Shown in pieces: positions 9,037 to 17,863 of a stretch of 64,000 bases of DNA. Below the pieces are notes generated by a model. That model ran no database searches. It was not told where the DNA came from and was given only the letters and a program-made list of their open reading frames with translations. The stretch comes from Promethearchaeota archaeon (lineage in GTDB: Archaea; Asgardarchaeota; Lokiarchaeia; Sigyniarchaeales; SOKP01). Position 1 is the first letter of the stretch. Each line of letters opens with the position of its first letter. Both the position numbers and the translations under genes were made by a program. The DNA is taken from assembly GCA_019058365.1 (NCBI GenBank), contig JAHPZE010000003.1, positions 62,001 through 126,000 of the forward strand, given 5' to 3'.

Positions 9037-9753
9037 ATGGTTGATAATCATAGTTACAGTTTTTTTGGCCAGAAGGTAGGATTGATTATTCAAAGTTCTT
9101 CTAAAAATGAGCTTCATATCTTTTTTAGACTTATTAAATGCAAAAATGATGGTTCTTGGGAAAAACCAAGTATCGGAGAAGGCAAAGTTATTAAATTTTC
9201 ATTGGAAGAGATAGTTTGGATCATCCGTGTATTAGACAAAGAAACTAACTCGTGGTCAAGTTATCATACGTTTAAAGATGCGAAAACACAAATTTCCTTC
9301 AAGTGGGAAAATGGAGAATATAATAAGTTATGGATTCACATTGGTAAATATTCTAAAGTCCTTGAATATGCTCAGATTAAGATACTAGAATTATTATTGA
9401 AACATTTTTTAAAAGAAAAAATAGAATTCGCTACAACTCCTAATATTTCAAAAAAAAGTGATTCAGAATTAATCGAAAACATTATAGTTCAAGAGGAAAT
9501 AATCACAAATAAAGAAAAATCATTTCTTGATATGAAACATAGAGAAAAGATAGATAATTCAAGTGAGATACAAAGTGTTAATGGAACCATCAAGGGTGAA
9601 ACTAATAAAGCTCTACTTATCCAATTTGATAACGGAACTGAAATTTGGATTCCTAAGTCCAGAATTCACTCAAGTTTTGATAAGAACAGAAATGATAATC
9701 AAAAGTTCATAATCGACGACTGGATTTTAAAAAAAAATGAAGTTGTTTCTTAA
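9037..9753 (+). CDS. Conserved-looking hypothetical protein, nucleic-acid-binding-like
   Basis: A 238-aa protein I do not recognise. Residues 8-130 alternate strands and one helix (GQKVGLIIQS, LHIFFRLIKC, KVIKFSLEEIVWIIRVLDKE, KTQISFKWENGEYNKLWIHIG). This layout recalls Whirly/PUR-like single-strand DNA-binding folds, but that is inference only. An acidic linker follows, then a small beta domain (GTIKGETNKALLIQFDNGTEIWIPKSRI) that looks like a short OB or SH3-like barrel. A 44-codon gene follows after 12 bp on the same strand and is probably cotranscribed. Confidence 0.65.
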   Translation: MVDNHSYSFFGQKVGLIIQSSSKNELHIFFRLIKCKNDGSWEKPSIGEGKVIKFSLEEIVWIIRVLDKETNSWSSYHTFKDAKTQISFKWENGEYNKLWIHIGKYSKVLEYAQIKILELLLKHFLKEKIEFATTPNISKKSDSELIENIIVQEEIITNKEKSFLDMKHREKIDNSSEIQSVNGTIKGETNKALLIQFDNGTEIWIPKSRIHSSFDKNRNDNQKFIIDDWILKKNEVVS

Positions 9754-9765
9754 GGGTCCTAAATA

Positions 9766-9900
9766 ATGCCTAAATCTGAGGAAGAGGATATCGAGAAATA
9801 CAGATTCATAATATATCATGGACATATTCATATATTATCAAAAAATGATGAGATTCAAGAATTTAAGAATATTGATGAAGAAAAATTACCAATTTTATAA
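9766..9900 (+). CDS. Small acidic protein of 44 residues
   Basis: ATG at 9766 opens a 44-codon frame ending at TAA 9898-9900. The product is charged: MPKSEEEDIEKYRF, IIYHGHIHIL, then a Glu-rich end. It lies 12 bp after the preceding gene on the same strand. Codon use matches the neighbours, and the GGGTCC before it does not resemble a strong ribosome site. I do not recognise the family. Evidence is position and composition only. Confidence 0.45.
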   Translation: MPKSEEEDIEKYRFIIYHGHIHILSKNDEIQEFKNIDEEKLPIL

Positions 9901-10052
9901 GCAATTTTCTCAGTAAGTACATATCTTTCCCTTTAAATTAATCATTTTTATCATAGCCACAAACCAAATAAAACATAGACTATTTTTTATTGTAGAATCA
10001 TAAAAATGATTACGAAGAAATTTAGAATATTTAGGAAAACGGGGCAATTAAT

Positions 10053-11438
10053 ATGGAAAAATCTGCTGATATAGTTATAATTGGTGCTGGACCTGTAGGA
10101 ATTTATTTTGGTTGGCAATTGGCAAAAAAGGGGCACTCTGTCTTAATTATTGAGAAAGAATCCAAAGAAAATACAGGTTCAAAAATGGATCAGTTTCATT
10201 TAGAGACTATGGTTTTTGATAAGTATAAAATACCCCCACCTGTAGAGGGAACAGATGAGTTTATTACAAATTTTAAGTGGACTTCATATTATGGGCCTTA
10301 TGGAAAATATCAACAGGTAATGGAATATCCGGTAACTGCAATGAGATTTCAATATTTTATACAGAGACTAATATATATAACTGAAGTAGATGGGGTTCAA
10401 TTCAAATTTTCAGCTACATATAAAGAACCAATAATAAAAGAAAATAAAATAATAGGAGTTAAATTTGAAAAAGATGGTAAAATCTATGAAATTCTAGGAA
10501 AGCTAATTGTTGATTCTACTGGTTCTTCAGCAATTGTACGACAGTCTCTGCCTAAGGATTTTGGAGTAGAAACATTCAAAATTGAGAATGAAGATAAAAT
10601 GTATGTAATTCAGAGAGTTATACAATGGAAGAATCCAGATGAACCACACCCGGGTACGGGAAAATACGAAGAATCAATTTCATATCTATATTATAAAACT
10701 TGGGTAGCACCTCATTTCTTACCAAATGCAAATATATTTGGCGGAGGTCAACCAGGAGGATATCAAAACCAAGAAAAAGCTACTGAAATCTTCCTACAAG
10801 AAGTTCCTTTCCCTCCTTATGAAATTTTAGAAGTACATAAAGCCACTACAGCTTATCGTAGGTCACCATATTCTCTTGTTGGTAATGGATTCTTTTGTAT
10901 TGGTGATAGTGCATGTATGTCGAAATCTTTTAGTGGGGAAGCAATCGAATCTTCTTGGAATGTGGGTCTTATAGCATCGGACGTAATTCATACAACTTTA
11001 GAGAAAAATTTAGAGTTGAATAGAGTAAATTTATGGCCAATAAATATACGTTTTTTCAGAAATCGAGGAGCAAAACTTGCTGCTTTATTAGCTCAAATTC
11101 CGGGTGCTGCAAACACTACTAAAAAAGACGTGATTTATCTTTTCAAGAAAAGTTTTATATTTAGTGGTCGAGATTTCACTTCAATGTGGGAAAACCTTGA
11201 ATTAGATATGAGTTTTGGAAGGATGATAAAGATAGTAGGTTTATTTCTTTGGGGTCTTTTAACTCGACAGTTTTCCAAAAAAGCATTAGGAACGATGTTA
11301 AAATATATGAAAATTTCTGGAAGGATTAGAGAACATTATGAAAATTATCCTGAAAATCCAAAAAATTTTGACATTTGGACTGAAAAAGCTAATGAACTAT
11401 GGAGTCACGTTGAAAAGATGAAATTTACACTTATCTAA
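10053..11438 (+). CDS. FAD-dependent oxidoreductase, geranylgeranyl-reductase-like
   Basis: A 461-aa flavoprotein. The dinucleotide-binding motif IIGAGPVGIYFGWQLAKKG is followed by the acidic strand end VLIIEKE. The second FAD motif FCIGDSACMSKSFSGEAIESSWNVG resembles the GD-A-G-x5-G region of archaeal geranylgeranyl reductases. These enzymes saturate isoprenoid chains of membrane lipids or quinones. The C-terminal section has a hydrophobic stretch (IVGLFLWGLLTRQF) suggesting membrane contact. The true substrate may also be a halogenase- or monooxygenase-like target, so lipid reduction is the likelier of several options. No partner gene is adjacent. Confidence 0.82.
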   Translation: MEKSADIVIIGAGPVGIYFGWQLAKKGHSVLIIEKESKENTGSKMDQFHLETMVFDKYKIPPPVEGTDEFITNFKWTSYYGPYGKYQQVMEYPVTAMRFQYFIQRLIYITEVDGVQFKFSATYKEPIIKENKIIGVKFEKDGKIYEILGKLIVDSTGSSAIVRQSLPKDFGVETFKIENEDKMYVIQRVIQWKNPDEPHPGTGKYEESISYLYYKTWVAPHFLPNANIFGGGQPGGYQNQEKATEIFLQEVPFPPYEILEVHKATTAYRRSPYSLVGNGFFCIGDSACMSKSFSGEAIESSWNVGLIASDVIHTTLEKNLELNRVNLWPINIRFFRNRGAKLAALLAQIPGAANTTKKDVIYLFKKSFIFSGRDFTSMWENLELDMSFGRMIKIVGLFLWGLLTRQFSKKALGTMLKYMKISGRIREHYENYPENPKNFDIWTEKANELWSHVEKMKFTLI

Positions 11439-11497
11439 TAGAATTTCTCGATATCTTTTATATATATCATTCTAGTTATAATAATATTCGAAAAATT

Positions 11498-11704
11498 TCA
11501 ATTATACCCACTATAACAATATTTCTGATGAAAATTTATGCAAATAGCGCAAAATGTCTCTCCGCACAACGCACAAACGATTTCTTCATTTTTATATATA
11601 TCTAAATTCTTCTCACATCGATTACAATGTCTATATCTCAAAGCAAAAGAATCTCTAGCTTTTTGGAACTTTCGCTTTTTTTTTTTATACTTTAACTCAA
11701 GCAT
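11498..11704 (-). CDS. Small Cys-rich zinc-finger protein
   Basis: A 68-aa basic protein. A Lys/Arg-rich N-terminus (KYKKKKRKFQKARD) leads into three Cys pairs (CNRC, CALC, CAIC) and a final His-x3-Cys, giving enough ligands for two zinc ions in a RING- or B-box-like cross-brace. The basic start suggests binding to nucleic acid (inference). It is convergent with the FAD oxidoreductase and expressed alone. Confidence 0.7.
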   Translation of the reverse strand: MLELKYKKKKRKFQKARDSFALRYRHCNRCEKNLDIYKNEEIVCALCGETFCAICINFHQKYCYSGYN

Positions 11705-11807
11705 TACTACTGTATTTTAAAAAAAACAATTTAAACTCAGATAAAAATTTCTGAAATCGTTTATATGAGTTAATGAACGATGATTTTAACTTTTTAGGAT
11801 ATATATT

Positions 11808-12020
11808 TTATTTCAAATCCTCAACTAATTCAAGAAATCCTGTATATGGAATAGCAACCCAACTTTCTGCAAATGTAGCCCCCCGCAGAACGAGAAAGCA
11901 ACGAAACTTTTGCTGCTTCCTTTTCATTTTTAACTTCGAAGATATCAAGGAAATCATATCGCCCTAAAATGGCATAATGTGCGATCTATTTAATATTTGG
12001 AACTTTCTCTCTAACCAGGT
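11808..12020 (-). pseudogene. Decayed GYD-type alpha/beta-barrel protein
   Basis: On the minus strand the text IAHYAILGRYDFLDIFEV-KNEKEAAKVSLLSRS can be read, then after a 1-nt shift ATFAESWVAIPYTGFLELVEDLK and TAA at 11808. This is the middle and end of a GYD-family dimeric alpha/beta barrel, about 95 aa when intact. Two lesions are visible. An in-frame TAG lies at 11986-11988, just before the GRYD strand, and a frameshift lies at a run of six C/G at 11879-11884. No intact start remains upstream. The rest of this 489-bp gap is AT-rich and I see nothing further in it. Confidence 0.6.
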
Positions 12021-12193
12021 TTAACTATTTTTCTCCTCATTCTTTCCTTTTCTCTACTAAGTCAGGATTTTGAAGTTTAGTTACTAATATATATATTAGT
12101 ATAAAGAAAAGAATAATAATTGAAAATTTAAATCTTATTGAGTCTATTGAATTCTAAAGACTAATATCTAATTAGTGGAAAATAAAGGAAGTA

Positions 12194-12730
12194 TTATAAC
12201 CTAACTTTTTTTATCATAAACCTTGTTATTGATTCAAATATTTTTTCTACATTTTGGCCTGTTTTTGATGAACACTCATAATATCCATCTAAATTATGTA
12301 ATTGTGCCAGATCAATAGCTTGTCCCATATCGATTGTTCTTAAATTCTCCAGATCTGTTTTACCTCCAACTATTATAATTGGAATTGATAGAATACCCTG
12401 CTTATCTTTGAAGAATGATAACCAGTTTTCAATACTTCTTAAACTACTCTTTCTAGTTATGTCATACATAAAAATGCCACCATGAGCACCTTTAACAAAA
12501 CTAGGAAAAAGAATTTGATATTTTTCTTCACCAGCAAAATCCCATATCTGAAGTACTACATTCTTTCCATCGACTTCTAGAGATTTTTTTGTAATATCCG
12601 TACCTATTGTCATTTTTAAGTCTTCTTTAAAAGTTTTTGTTACAAATCTTCGAGTTAAAGATGTTTTTCCAACACCATGATCGCCAAAAACACATAATTT
12701 ATATTTTAACTGTTCTGAGATAATATACAC
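12194..12730 (-). CDS. Small Ras-like GTPase with altered G4 motif
   Basis: A 178-aa G domain. P-loop GDHGVGKTSL, switch Thr in KMTIGTDI, WDFAGEEKY and SSKTG are present. Two positions depart from the canonical form: the G3 Gln is Glu (AGEE), and the G4 motif reads GGKTDL where NKxD is usual, so the guanine-reading Asn is Gly. Nucleotide specificity or affinity may therefore differ (inference). It is 27 bp downstream of a Fe-S protein on the same strand, and the two probably form one transcript. Confidence 0.88.
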   Translation of the reverse strand: MYIISEQLKYKLCVFGDHGVGKTSLTRRFVTKTFKEDLKMTIGTDITKKSLEVDGKNVVLQIWDFAGEEKYQILFPSFVKGAHGGIFMYDITRKSSLRSIENWLSFFKDKQGILSIPIIIVGGKTDLENLRTIDMGQAIDLAQLHNLDGYYECSSKTGQNVEKIFESITRFMIKKVRL

Positions 12731-12757
12731 CCTTTCATAATATTATAAAATAAAAAA

Positions 12758-13876
12758 TTAAGAATTTTTTTCAACATGTGCTAATTCTGCCTTTTTATCC
12801 ATTATCGCCATATAAGTTCCTTTAGTATTTATCGGAGGGATAATTTCTTTTTCTTTTTTATAAAGCTGAATAGCCTCAGAAGTGCAAGTAGGAATACAAG
12901 CACCACACCCAATACACCTCGCTTTATTAACATGAGCAATATTATCTTCAATATAAATAGCGTCCATGTTACACCTATCCTCACAGGTTTCACATCCTAC
13001 ACAGAGATCCTCATCAACAGAAGCATAGAAATTCGTAGCAAAGAACTGAGCCGGTTCTGATAGTCTTTTTTGATTAGTAAGAATTCCACAACAACATCCA
13101 CAACAAGTACAGATGCACATTGGTCTTTGAGAGTTACCTGGCTGTATAACTAAGCCATCCTCTTTAGCTTTCTTTAAAATATTTATAGCTTCTTCTTTAG
13201 TAATTTCTCGTCCCAATCCTTTATCTATATATATTTTTGCTGCGTTTCGAAAGGCAAAACAAGATTCCCGGAGATCTGTTTTTTTACAAGGATCTGCGAC
13301 AAGATCTTTAGCTTGTCTGCAAATACATTCTTGAACTGATATCGGTTCTCCTATATTTTCAATCATTGTTCTTAGCTCGTCATAATTTGAAATTTTTTGC
13401 TCATAAGATATACTTTGTTCTATAGGAATCGTACGTAATTGAGGGATTTTTGTCCTATTAAATTCCGCTAGAAATGCCTCTTCAAAATATTGCATAAAAT
13501 CATGATAAAAATCTTCAGTAAGTCGATTTAGTTGGAATTCATAAAAGCCGATGACTATTGGAGCATTTGCATAATATTTTATTTCCTCATCTCCTTCTTT
13601 AGCTGAACCGAAATTTATAAGCCCTTTTTTCTCCATTTTATCTAGCTCTTGTTCTAATTGCTCAACCGTTATACCACTATTTTTAACCTTTCTATAGATT
13701 TTCTTTAAAGGTAGAGGTTGGAACCCCAGCTTCAATGCCAGTTCTGCTTGCTTTGGAGTAAAAAGATGCTTTAAAATTCGCAGCTCAACACCAGATTCTG
13801 TAGCAGGATATCCAATTGGTAATTTATCTAGATGTTTTTGCAATTCTTGATAGATATCTAAATCCTCATTATTCAT
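12758..13876 (-). CDS. Winged-helix and 2x[4Fe-4S] ferredoxin protein
   Basis: A 372-aa cytoplasmic protein in three parts. Residues 40-110 (LRILKHLFTPKQAELALKLG and a following helix pair) resemble a winged-helix fold. The middle has extra Cys motifs: CICRQAKDLVADPC, then CICTCCGCCCG. The C-terminus holds a standard pair of 4Fe-4S clusters (CVGCETCEDRC and CIGCGACIPTC). Such proteins occur in anaerobic archaea and sulfate reducers, where they probably pass electrons or sense redox state. The partner enzyme is not shown by context, as the downstream neighbour is a small GTPase. Confidence 0.85.
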   Translation of the reverse strand: MNNEDLDIYQELQKHLDKLPIGYPATESGVELRILKHLFTPKQAELALKLGFQPLPLKKIYRKVKNSGITVEQLEQELDKMEKKGLINFGSAKEGDEEIKYYANAPIVIGFYEFQLNRLTEDFYHDFMQYFEEAFLAEFNRTKIPQLRTIPIEQSISYEQKISNYDELRTMIENIGEPISVQECICRQAKDLVADPCKKTDLRESCFAFRNAAKIYIDKGLGREITKEEAINILKKAKEDGLVIQPGNSQRPMCICTCCGCCCGILTNQKRLSEPAQFFATNFYASVDEDLCVGCETCEDRCNMDAIYIEDNIAHVNKARCIGCGACIPTCTSEAIQLYKKEKEIIPPINTKGTYMAIMDKKAELAHVEKNS

Positions 13877-14085
13877 ACTAATTTATTATATTCAAATCTT
13901 TTTGAAATTAATCATTAAATGGAATAAGCTTTAAAGTTTAATTTTCCATTTTTAACAATTTCAGCTTAAATTAAGGGAATTTCAAAAAATAGAAAGAAGT
14001 AAAGGTTTAAGCATTTTCAAACCATCTTCTAAAGTTTTAAATAGTTTTACTAGCTCTGCAATTATTCTTCATATTCCAAAATATT

Positions 14086-14769
14086 CTATTTAATCAAAAA
14101 ACCTTTTAATATTGCTATTGTTCCGATGTTAATTGCAATTAAAGCAAAAATTTCAATTATGATTGATCTGAGGAATCCACCAATTAGGTTGATGAACATC
14201 CCAATTATGGCAAAAATAATCCCGACAAAAAACCACTGTACTTTCTTTTTAGTTTTTTCTTCAATTTTTCTTGTTATCATCACGTACTTATATACTACAT
14301 AAATAGACATTATTGTTCTGACAATAGTTATGAAAATAAACCAGTCAGTGGGAGTGTTGGTATCAACAATGCCTTTTTCATATCGATCCATATTTAATTC
14401 TGGTGTCCAGATAAAATATCCAACACTCATTATGAAGAATAGTACTATCATTGATCCGAAGTATTTTAGACTCATTGCAATCTTTTTATATTTCTCTAAG
14501 ATAAAAATCGTCATCACTAAGGAAATAAAGATAAAATTGAAAATTATCTGAGCTGTAATCATAATGGGAATAATAATCTGTGAATTATTAAGTATTAAAT
14601 GGTAAATTGTATATGTTAAAAATCCGAGGGAAGAGGAAATGAAGAATAGAGTAAACCAAATATTTAACAAGTCTTTTGGATTTAATCGCAAAACTCTAAA
14701 TCCAACTGAGAAAGAAATTATAACTGTTATGATTGCTGTAATTATTTTAATTATGTTGTAAAACTCCAT
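14086..14769 (-). CDS. Multi-pass membrane protein
   Basis: A 227-aa hydrophobic protein with about seven predicted membrane helices, evenly spaced (for example IIKIITAIITVIISFSVGF, IWFTLFFISSSLGFLTYTIY, IIIEIFALIAINIGTIAIL). It has short loops and a basic stretch (RKIEEKTKKKVQ) before helix 6. The architecture resembles histidine-kinase sensor or 7TM membrane domains, but no catalytic part follows. I cannot name a function. It stands alone upstream of the decayed gene region at 14.9 kb. Confidence 0.7.
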   Translation of the reverse strand: MEFYNIIKIITAIITVIISFSVGFRVLRLNPKDLLNIWFTLFFISSSLGFLTYTIYHLILNNSQIIIPIMITAQIIFNFIFISLVMTIFILEKYKKIAMSLKYFGSMIVLFFIMSVGYFIWTPELNMDRYEKGIVDTNTPTDWFIFITIVRTIMSIYVVYKYVMITRKIEEKTKKKVQWFFVGIIFAIIGMFINLIGGFLRSIIIEIFALIAINIGTIAILKGFLIK

Positions 14770-14890
14770 ATTATATTCTTTTGATACATATTTATAAAAA
14801 GATTTTTACAAAATTAAAAAAAAATAGAATTTTCTGTTATATCTTGTTGCTTGAATAGTAAGTATATAAAAAAACTAGTGTTAGTGAAAT

Positions 14891-15090
14891 CTACCAATCT
14901 TCTCCTGGTTCGTTAATTGATTCAGGTATCTCAATTTCTTTTGTTTTCTTTCCTTCAGAAATCGCCTTTAGTACGGCATTTTTAAAATCTTCAAGAAGGA
15001 CAGTTCTTCTATAATATAATCTTTTCTTACAATAGGGTTATGCCCGGGTATTATGTATTCAATATTAAGGGTTAACATATATTCAAATGA
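14891..15090 (-). pseudogene. C-terminal remnant of a metallo-beta-lactamase-fold hydrolase
   Basis: On the minus strand FEYMLTLNIEYIIPGHNP, then IVRKDYIIEE, matches the C-terminal helix, strand and PGH turn of MBL-fold hydrolases. A 1-nt shift then continues as LLEDFKNAVLKAISEGKK, then IEIPESINEPGEDW and TAG at 14891-14893. The upstream part with the metal-binding HxHxDH motif is absent. It is replaced by the end of a WD40 gene in the opposite direction. This is a truncated and frameshifted gene rather than a functional one. Confidence 0.6.
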
Positions 15091-15294
15091 TTTTATCAGT
15101 ATCCATATCTCCTGATAATAACTATGTAATCGTAGCTCATTCGATAAGAATATAAGAGTATGGTACTTAGCGACCGGTGACCTTATATTTACACTTAATG
15201 GCACAAAAAAGAAGTAGTAGCAGTTGCTATTTCTTCTGATAGTAAATATATTATCAGTGGTTCAAATGATACAACAATTAAAATATGGGAATGA
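15091..15294 (+). pseudogene. Decayed WD40 beta-propeller fragment
   Basis: Plus-strand translation over three frames gives consecutive WD40 blades: SVSISPDNNYVIVA, then after a shift near 15137 SFDKNIRVWYLATGDLIFTLNG, then after a shift near 15201 HKKEVVAVAISSDSKYIIS, SGSNDTTIKIWE and TGA. The GH-to-WD spacing and the ending IKIW are classic for the family. At least two frameshifts occur within 200 bp and there is no start. The remainder of the 14.77-15.39 kb gap contains only this fragment and the MBL remnant. Confidence 0.7.
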
Positions 15295-15388
15295 TTAAAG
15301 AAGAATTCATAATTGAGGAAAAAATACTAATCGTTTAATTTTAAACTACTCTTTTCATTTATAATATCTAAAAAAAAGAAGAATATAA

Positions 15389-16882
15389 ATGATTGAATAT
15401 ACAATTTCTGAAATACTGAAGTTAATGGAAACGGGGAAGCTTACAGCAAAAGTACTTACAAAAAACTATCTAAAAAGGATTAGCAAAATCGATAAAGCAG
15501 GACCAAAAATTAATTCAATAATTGAAATAAATCCCGATGTATTACAAATAGCGGATGTTCTTGATGAAGAAAGGAAAAATAAAAAGATTCGTGGCCCATT
15601 ACATGGTATTCCCGTTTTAATCAAGGATAATATATCCACTTCAGATAAAATGATGACTACAGCAGGATCGTTAGCTCTTGACGGTTATAGAGCTACTCGA
15701 GATGCTTTTATTGTTAATAAGTTAAGAGAAGCGGGAGCAATAATCTTAGGTAAGACAAATCTTAGTGAATGGGCTAATTTCAGATCTACGCGCTCGACGA
15801 GTGGCTGGAGCAGTCGTGGAGGTCAAACTCTAAATCCATATGTACTTGATCGTAATCCTTGTGGTTCTAGTTCTGGTTCAGCAGTAGCAGTAGCCGCAAA
15901 TCTATGTGTAGGGGCAATTGGTACTGAAACCGATGGTTCAATAATTTGCCCCTCACAAATAAATTCAATAGTTGGAATAAAACCCTCAATCGGGTTGGTT
16001 AGTCGAACTGGAATTATACCAATTTCGCATAATCAAGATACTGCAGGCCCAATGGCACGAACAGTTGAGGATATCGCTACTTTATTGAGTGTGATAGTCG
16101 GGGCTGATCCAGAAGATCCAAGCACTATAATGGATAATAAAGAGATTCCATCTGATTACACCAAATTTTTGGTTATTAATGGATTGCGTGAAGCTAGAAT
16201 TGGTGTTGCTCGTAACTTTTTTGGCAGAAATGAGTATGTAGATCAAGTAATAGAAAAATGTATTAAGAAGATGAAGGAGTTAGGTACTACGATTATAGAT
16301 CCAACTGATTTAACTATAGTGAATGATCTACAAGATCCCGAATATGAAGTTCTTCTATATGATTTCAAACATGATATGAACGAATTTCTAAAGAATAATG
16401 TTCCAGATGATTTTCCTCAAACATTAAATGAGTTAATCCAATATAATAATCAAAATAAAGACACAATTATGCCATATTTTGATCAAGAAATATTTAAAAG
16501 GGCAGAAGAAAAAGGACCTCTCTCAAGTGAAGAATATAAAACAGCTTTGGAAAAATGTCAAAAACTTGCTCGTGAAGAGGGTATTGATAAAGTTATCCAA
16601 GAGAATCAACTTGATGCTATTGTTGCTCCCAGCGGAGGTCCCGCATGGTTTATTGATTATATTAACGGGGACCATTCTACAGGAGGAAGTTCGTCCCCCT
16701 CTGCTGTTGCAGGTTATCCAAATATAACTATTCCCGCTGGTTATGTGTTTGGACTTCCAATTGGGATTTCATTTATTGGGGGATTATTTCAAGAACCAGT
16801 TCTTCTTAAATTGGCATATGCATTTGAACAAGCATCTAAAGTATGGCAACCGCCAAACTATCGAAAAACACTTAAAATTTAA
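15389..16882 (+). CDS. Amidase-signature family hydrolase
   Basis: A 497-aa enzyme with the Ser-cisSer-Lys triad of the amidase signature family. The Lys lies in IPVLIKDNI (about residue 79) and the Ser-rich loop in CGSSSGSAVAVAAN (about 157-170), with GAIGTETDGSI following. It hydrolyses a C-N amide bond. The context gives no sign of GatB/GatC, and the C-terminal half is like stand-alone amidases rather than GatA, so tRNA-dependent amidation is unlikely (inference). The start ATG follows an AAAAGAAG purine run. The gene is monocistronic. Confidence 0.92.
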   Translation: MIEYTISEILKLMETGKLTAKVLTKNYLKRISKIDKAGPKINSIIEINPDVLQIADVLDEERKNKKIRGPLHGIPVLIKDNISTSDKMMTTAGSLALDGYRATRDAFIVNKLREAGAIILGKTNLSEWANFRSTRSTSGWSSRGGQTLNPYVLDRNPCGSSSGSAVAVAANLCVGAIGTETDGSIICPSQINSIVGIKPSIGLVSRTGIIPISHNQDTAGPMARTVEDIATLLSVIVGADPEDPSTIMDNKEIPSDYTKFLVINGLREARIGVARNFFGRNEYVDQVIEKCIKKMKELGTTIIDPTDLTIVNDLQDPEYEVLLYDFKHDMNEFLKNNVPDDFPQTLNELIQYNNQNKDTIMPYFDQEIFKRAEEKGPLSSEEYKTALEKCQKLAREEGIDKVIQENQLDAIVAPSGGPAWFIDYINGDHSTGGSSSPSAVAGYPNITIPAGYVFGLPIGISFIGGLFQEPVLLKLAYAFEQASKVWQPPNYRKTLKI

Positions 16883-16921
16883 TTAGCTATGAATCATTTC
16901 TCGTCACCGGAATTAAACTAA

Positions 16922-17728
16922 TCATAAAATTTTGCAGTTAAGGTATTTTTTCAGAGCCGATTTACGTATACCCATTGCTAAAGCCCTATTTTCTTCTCCT
17001 GGGATAAATATGACATTTTTGCTTTTAACTGCATTCAGTGAGAGTGTAACTACCTCTTCCGCAGTCATCCATGGCACTTTAGAAAAGGATTCACGACTAA
17101 ACCCTCCCATAGAATTTGTATCATGAAATTCTGAATAGGTGAAACCAGGGCACAAAGCTTGAATATAAATTCTGGGGTTTCTCACATTTGAACTTAATAA
17201 TTCAGAAAAAATAGCAAGTGCGGCTTTAGTAGAAGAGTACATAACACTCGTTCTAGCTATGGCTGACATTGAAGCGGTATTTATTATTACTCCTTTTCTT
17301 CTTTTTGTCATTTCTTGTATTGCGGCATGACATAACATTACGGGACTAGTGTAATGTACATTAATCATATCAATATTCTGCTTATTTTCTCTTTCAATAA
17401 ATGGTATAATGATTCCATAACCGGCGTTGTTTATGAGAATATCAAGATTATCCGCCTCTAATATTTTAGAAGCAACTTTTTCTGTATCATTCAGATTTGA
17501 TAAATCAGCAATTAATACTTCTGCCTTAATAGAAAATTTTGCACTAAGTTCTTGACTTAGTTTCTCTAGCTTATTTTTTCTCCTAGCCACTAAGATTAAA
17601 TCAAATCCTTGCTCAGCTAGTTGACGAGCAAATTCTGCTCCAATTCCCGATGAAGCACCCGTTATTAAAGCGCTTCCAAGATTAACCCAATTCATAAAAT
17701 TCTCTTTATTATTCATAATTTCTACCAC
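16922..17728 (-). CDS. Short-chain dehydrogenase/reductase
   Basis: A 268-aa Rossmann-fold NAD(P)H oxidoreductase. TGASSGIGAEFARQL is the cofactor loop, NNAGYG follows strand 4, and the catalytic Ser and Tyr-x3-Lys lie in NTASMSAIARTSVMYSSTKAAL. An Arg-Arg-Lys (VARRKNK) after strand 2 points to NADPH. LCPGFTYSEFH is the usual C-terminal substrate-side loop. It resembles DltE/YdfG-type broad reductases. The exact substrate is unknown. An internal Met at residue 12 is an alternative start. Confidence 0.92.
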   Translation of the reverse strand: MVEIMNNKENFMNWVNLGSALITGASSGIGAEFARQLAEQGFDLILVARRKNKLEKLSQELSAKFSIKAEVLIADLSNLNDTEKVASKILEADNLDILINNAGYGIIIPFIERENKQNIDMINVHYTSPVMLCHAAIQEMTKRRKGVIINTASMSAIARTSVMYSSTKAALAIFSELLSSNVRNPRIYIQALCPGFTYSEFHDTNSMGGFSRESFSKVPWMTAEEVVTLSLNAVKSKNVIFIPGEENRALAMGIRKSALKKYLNCKIL

Positions 17729-17863
17729 TATTCCAATTTTAATTTCAATTATAGATTTCTTTAATAAATATCTAAAGTAATGATTTAAGGAATACTTTTA
17801 CATTTTTGAATTTTAATTTTAAAAACTTATAACTCAAATAACTTTTTAAGTAATTGAGTAATA

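Noticed and set aside
11773..11967. A 64-codon plus-strand gene
   Set aside because: Its sequence is the antisense of the decayed GYD-type gene, which has recognisable domain text.
14968..15204. A 78-codon minus-strand gene
   Set aside because: Only its C-terminal half reads as MBL fold. The N-terminal half is antisense to WD40 codons, so the continuous frame is accidental.
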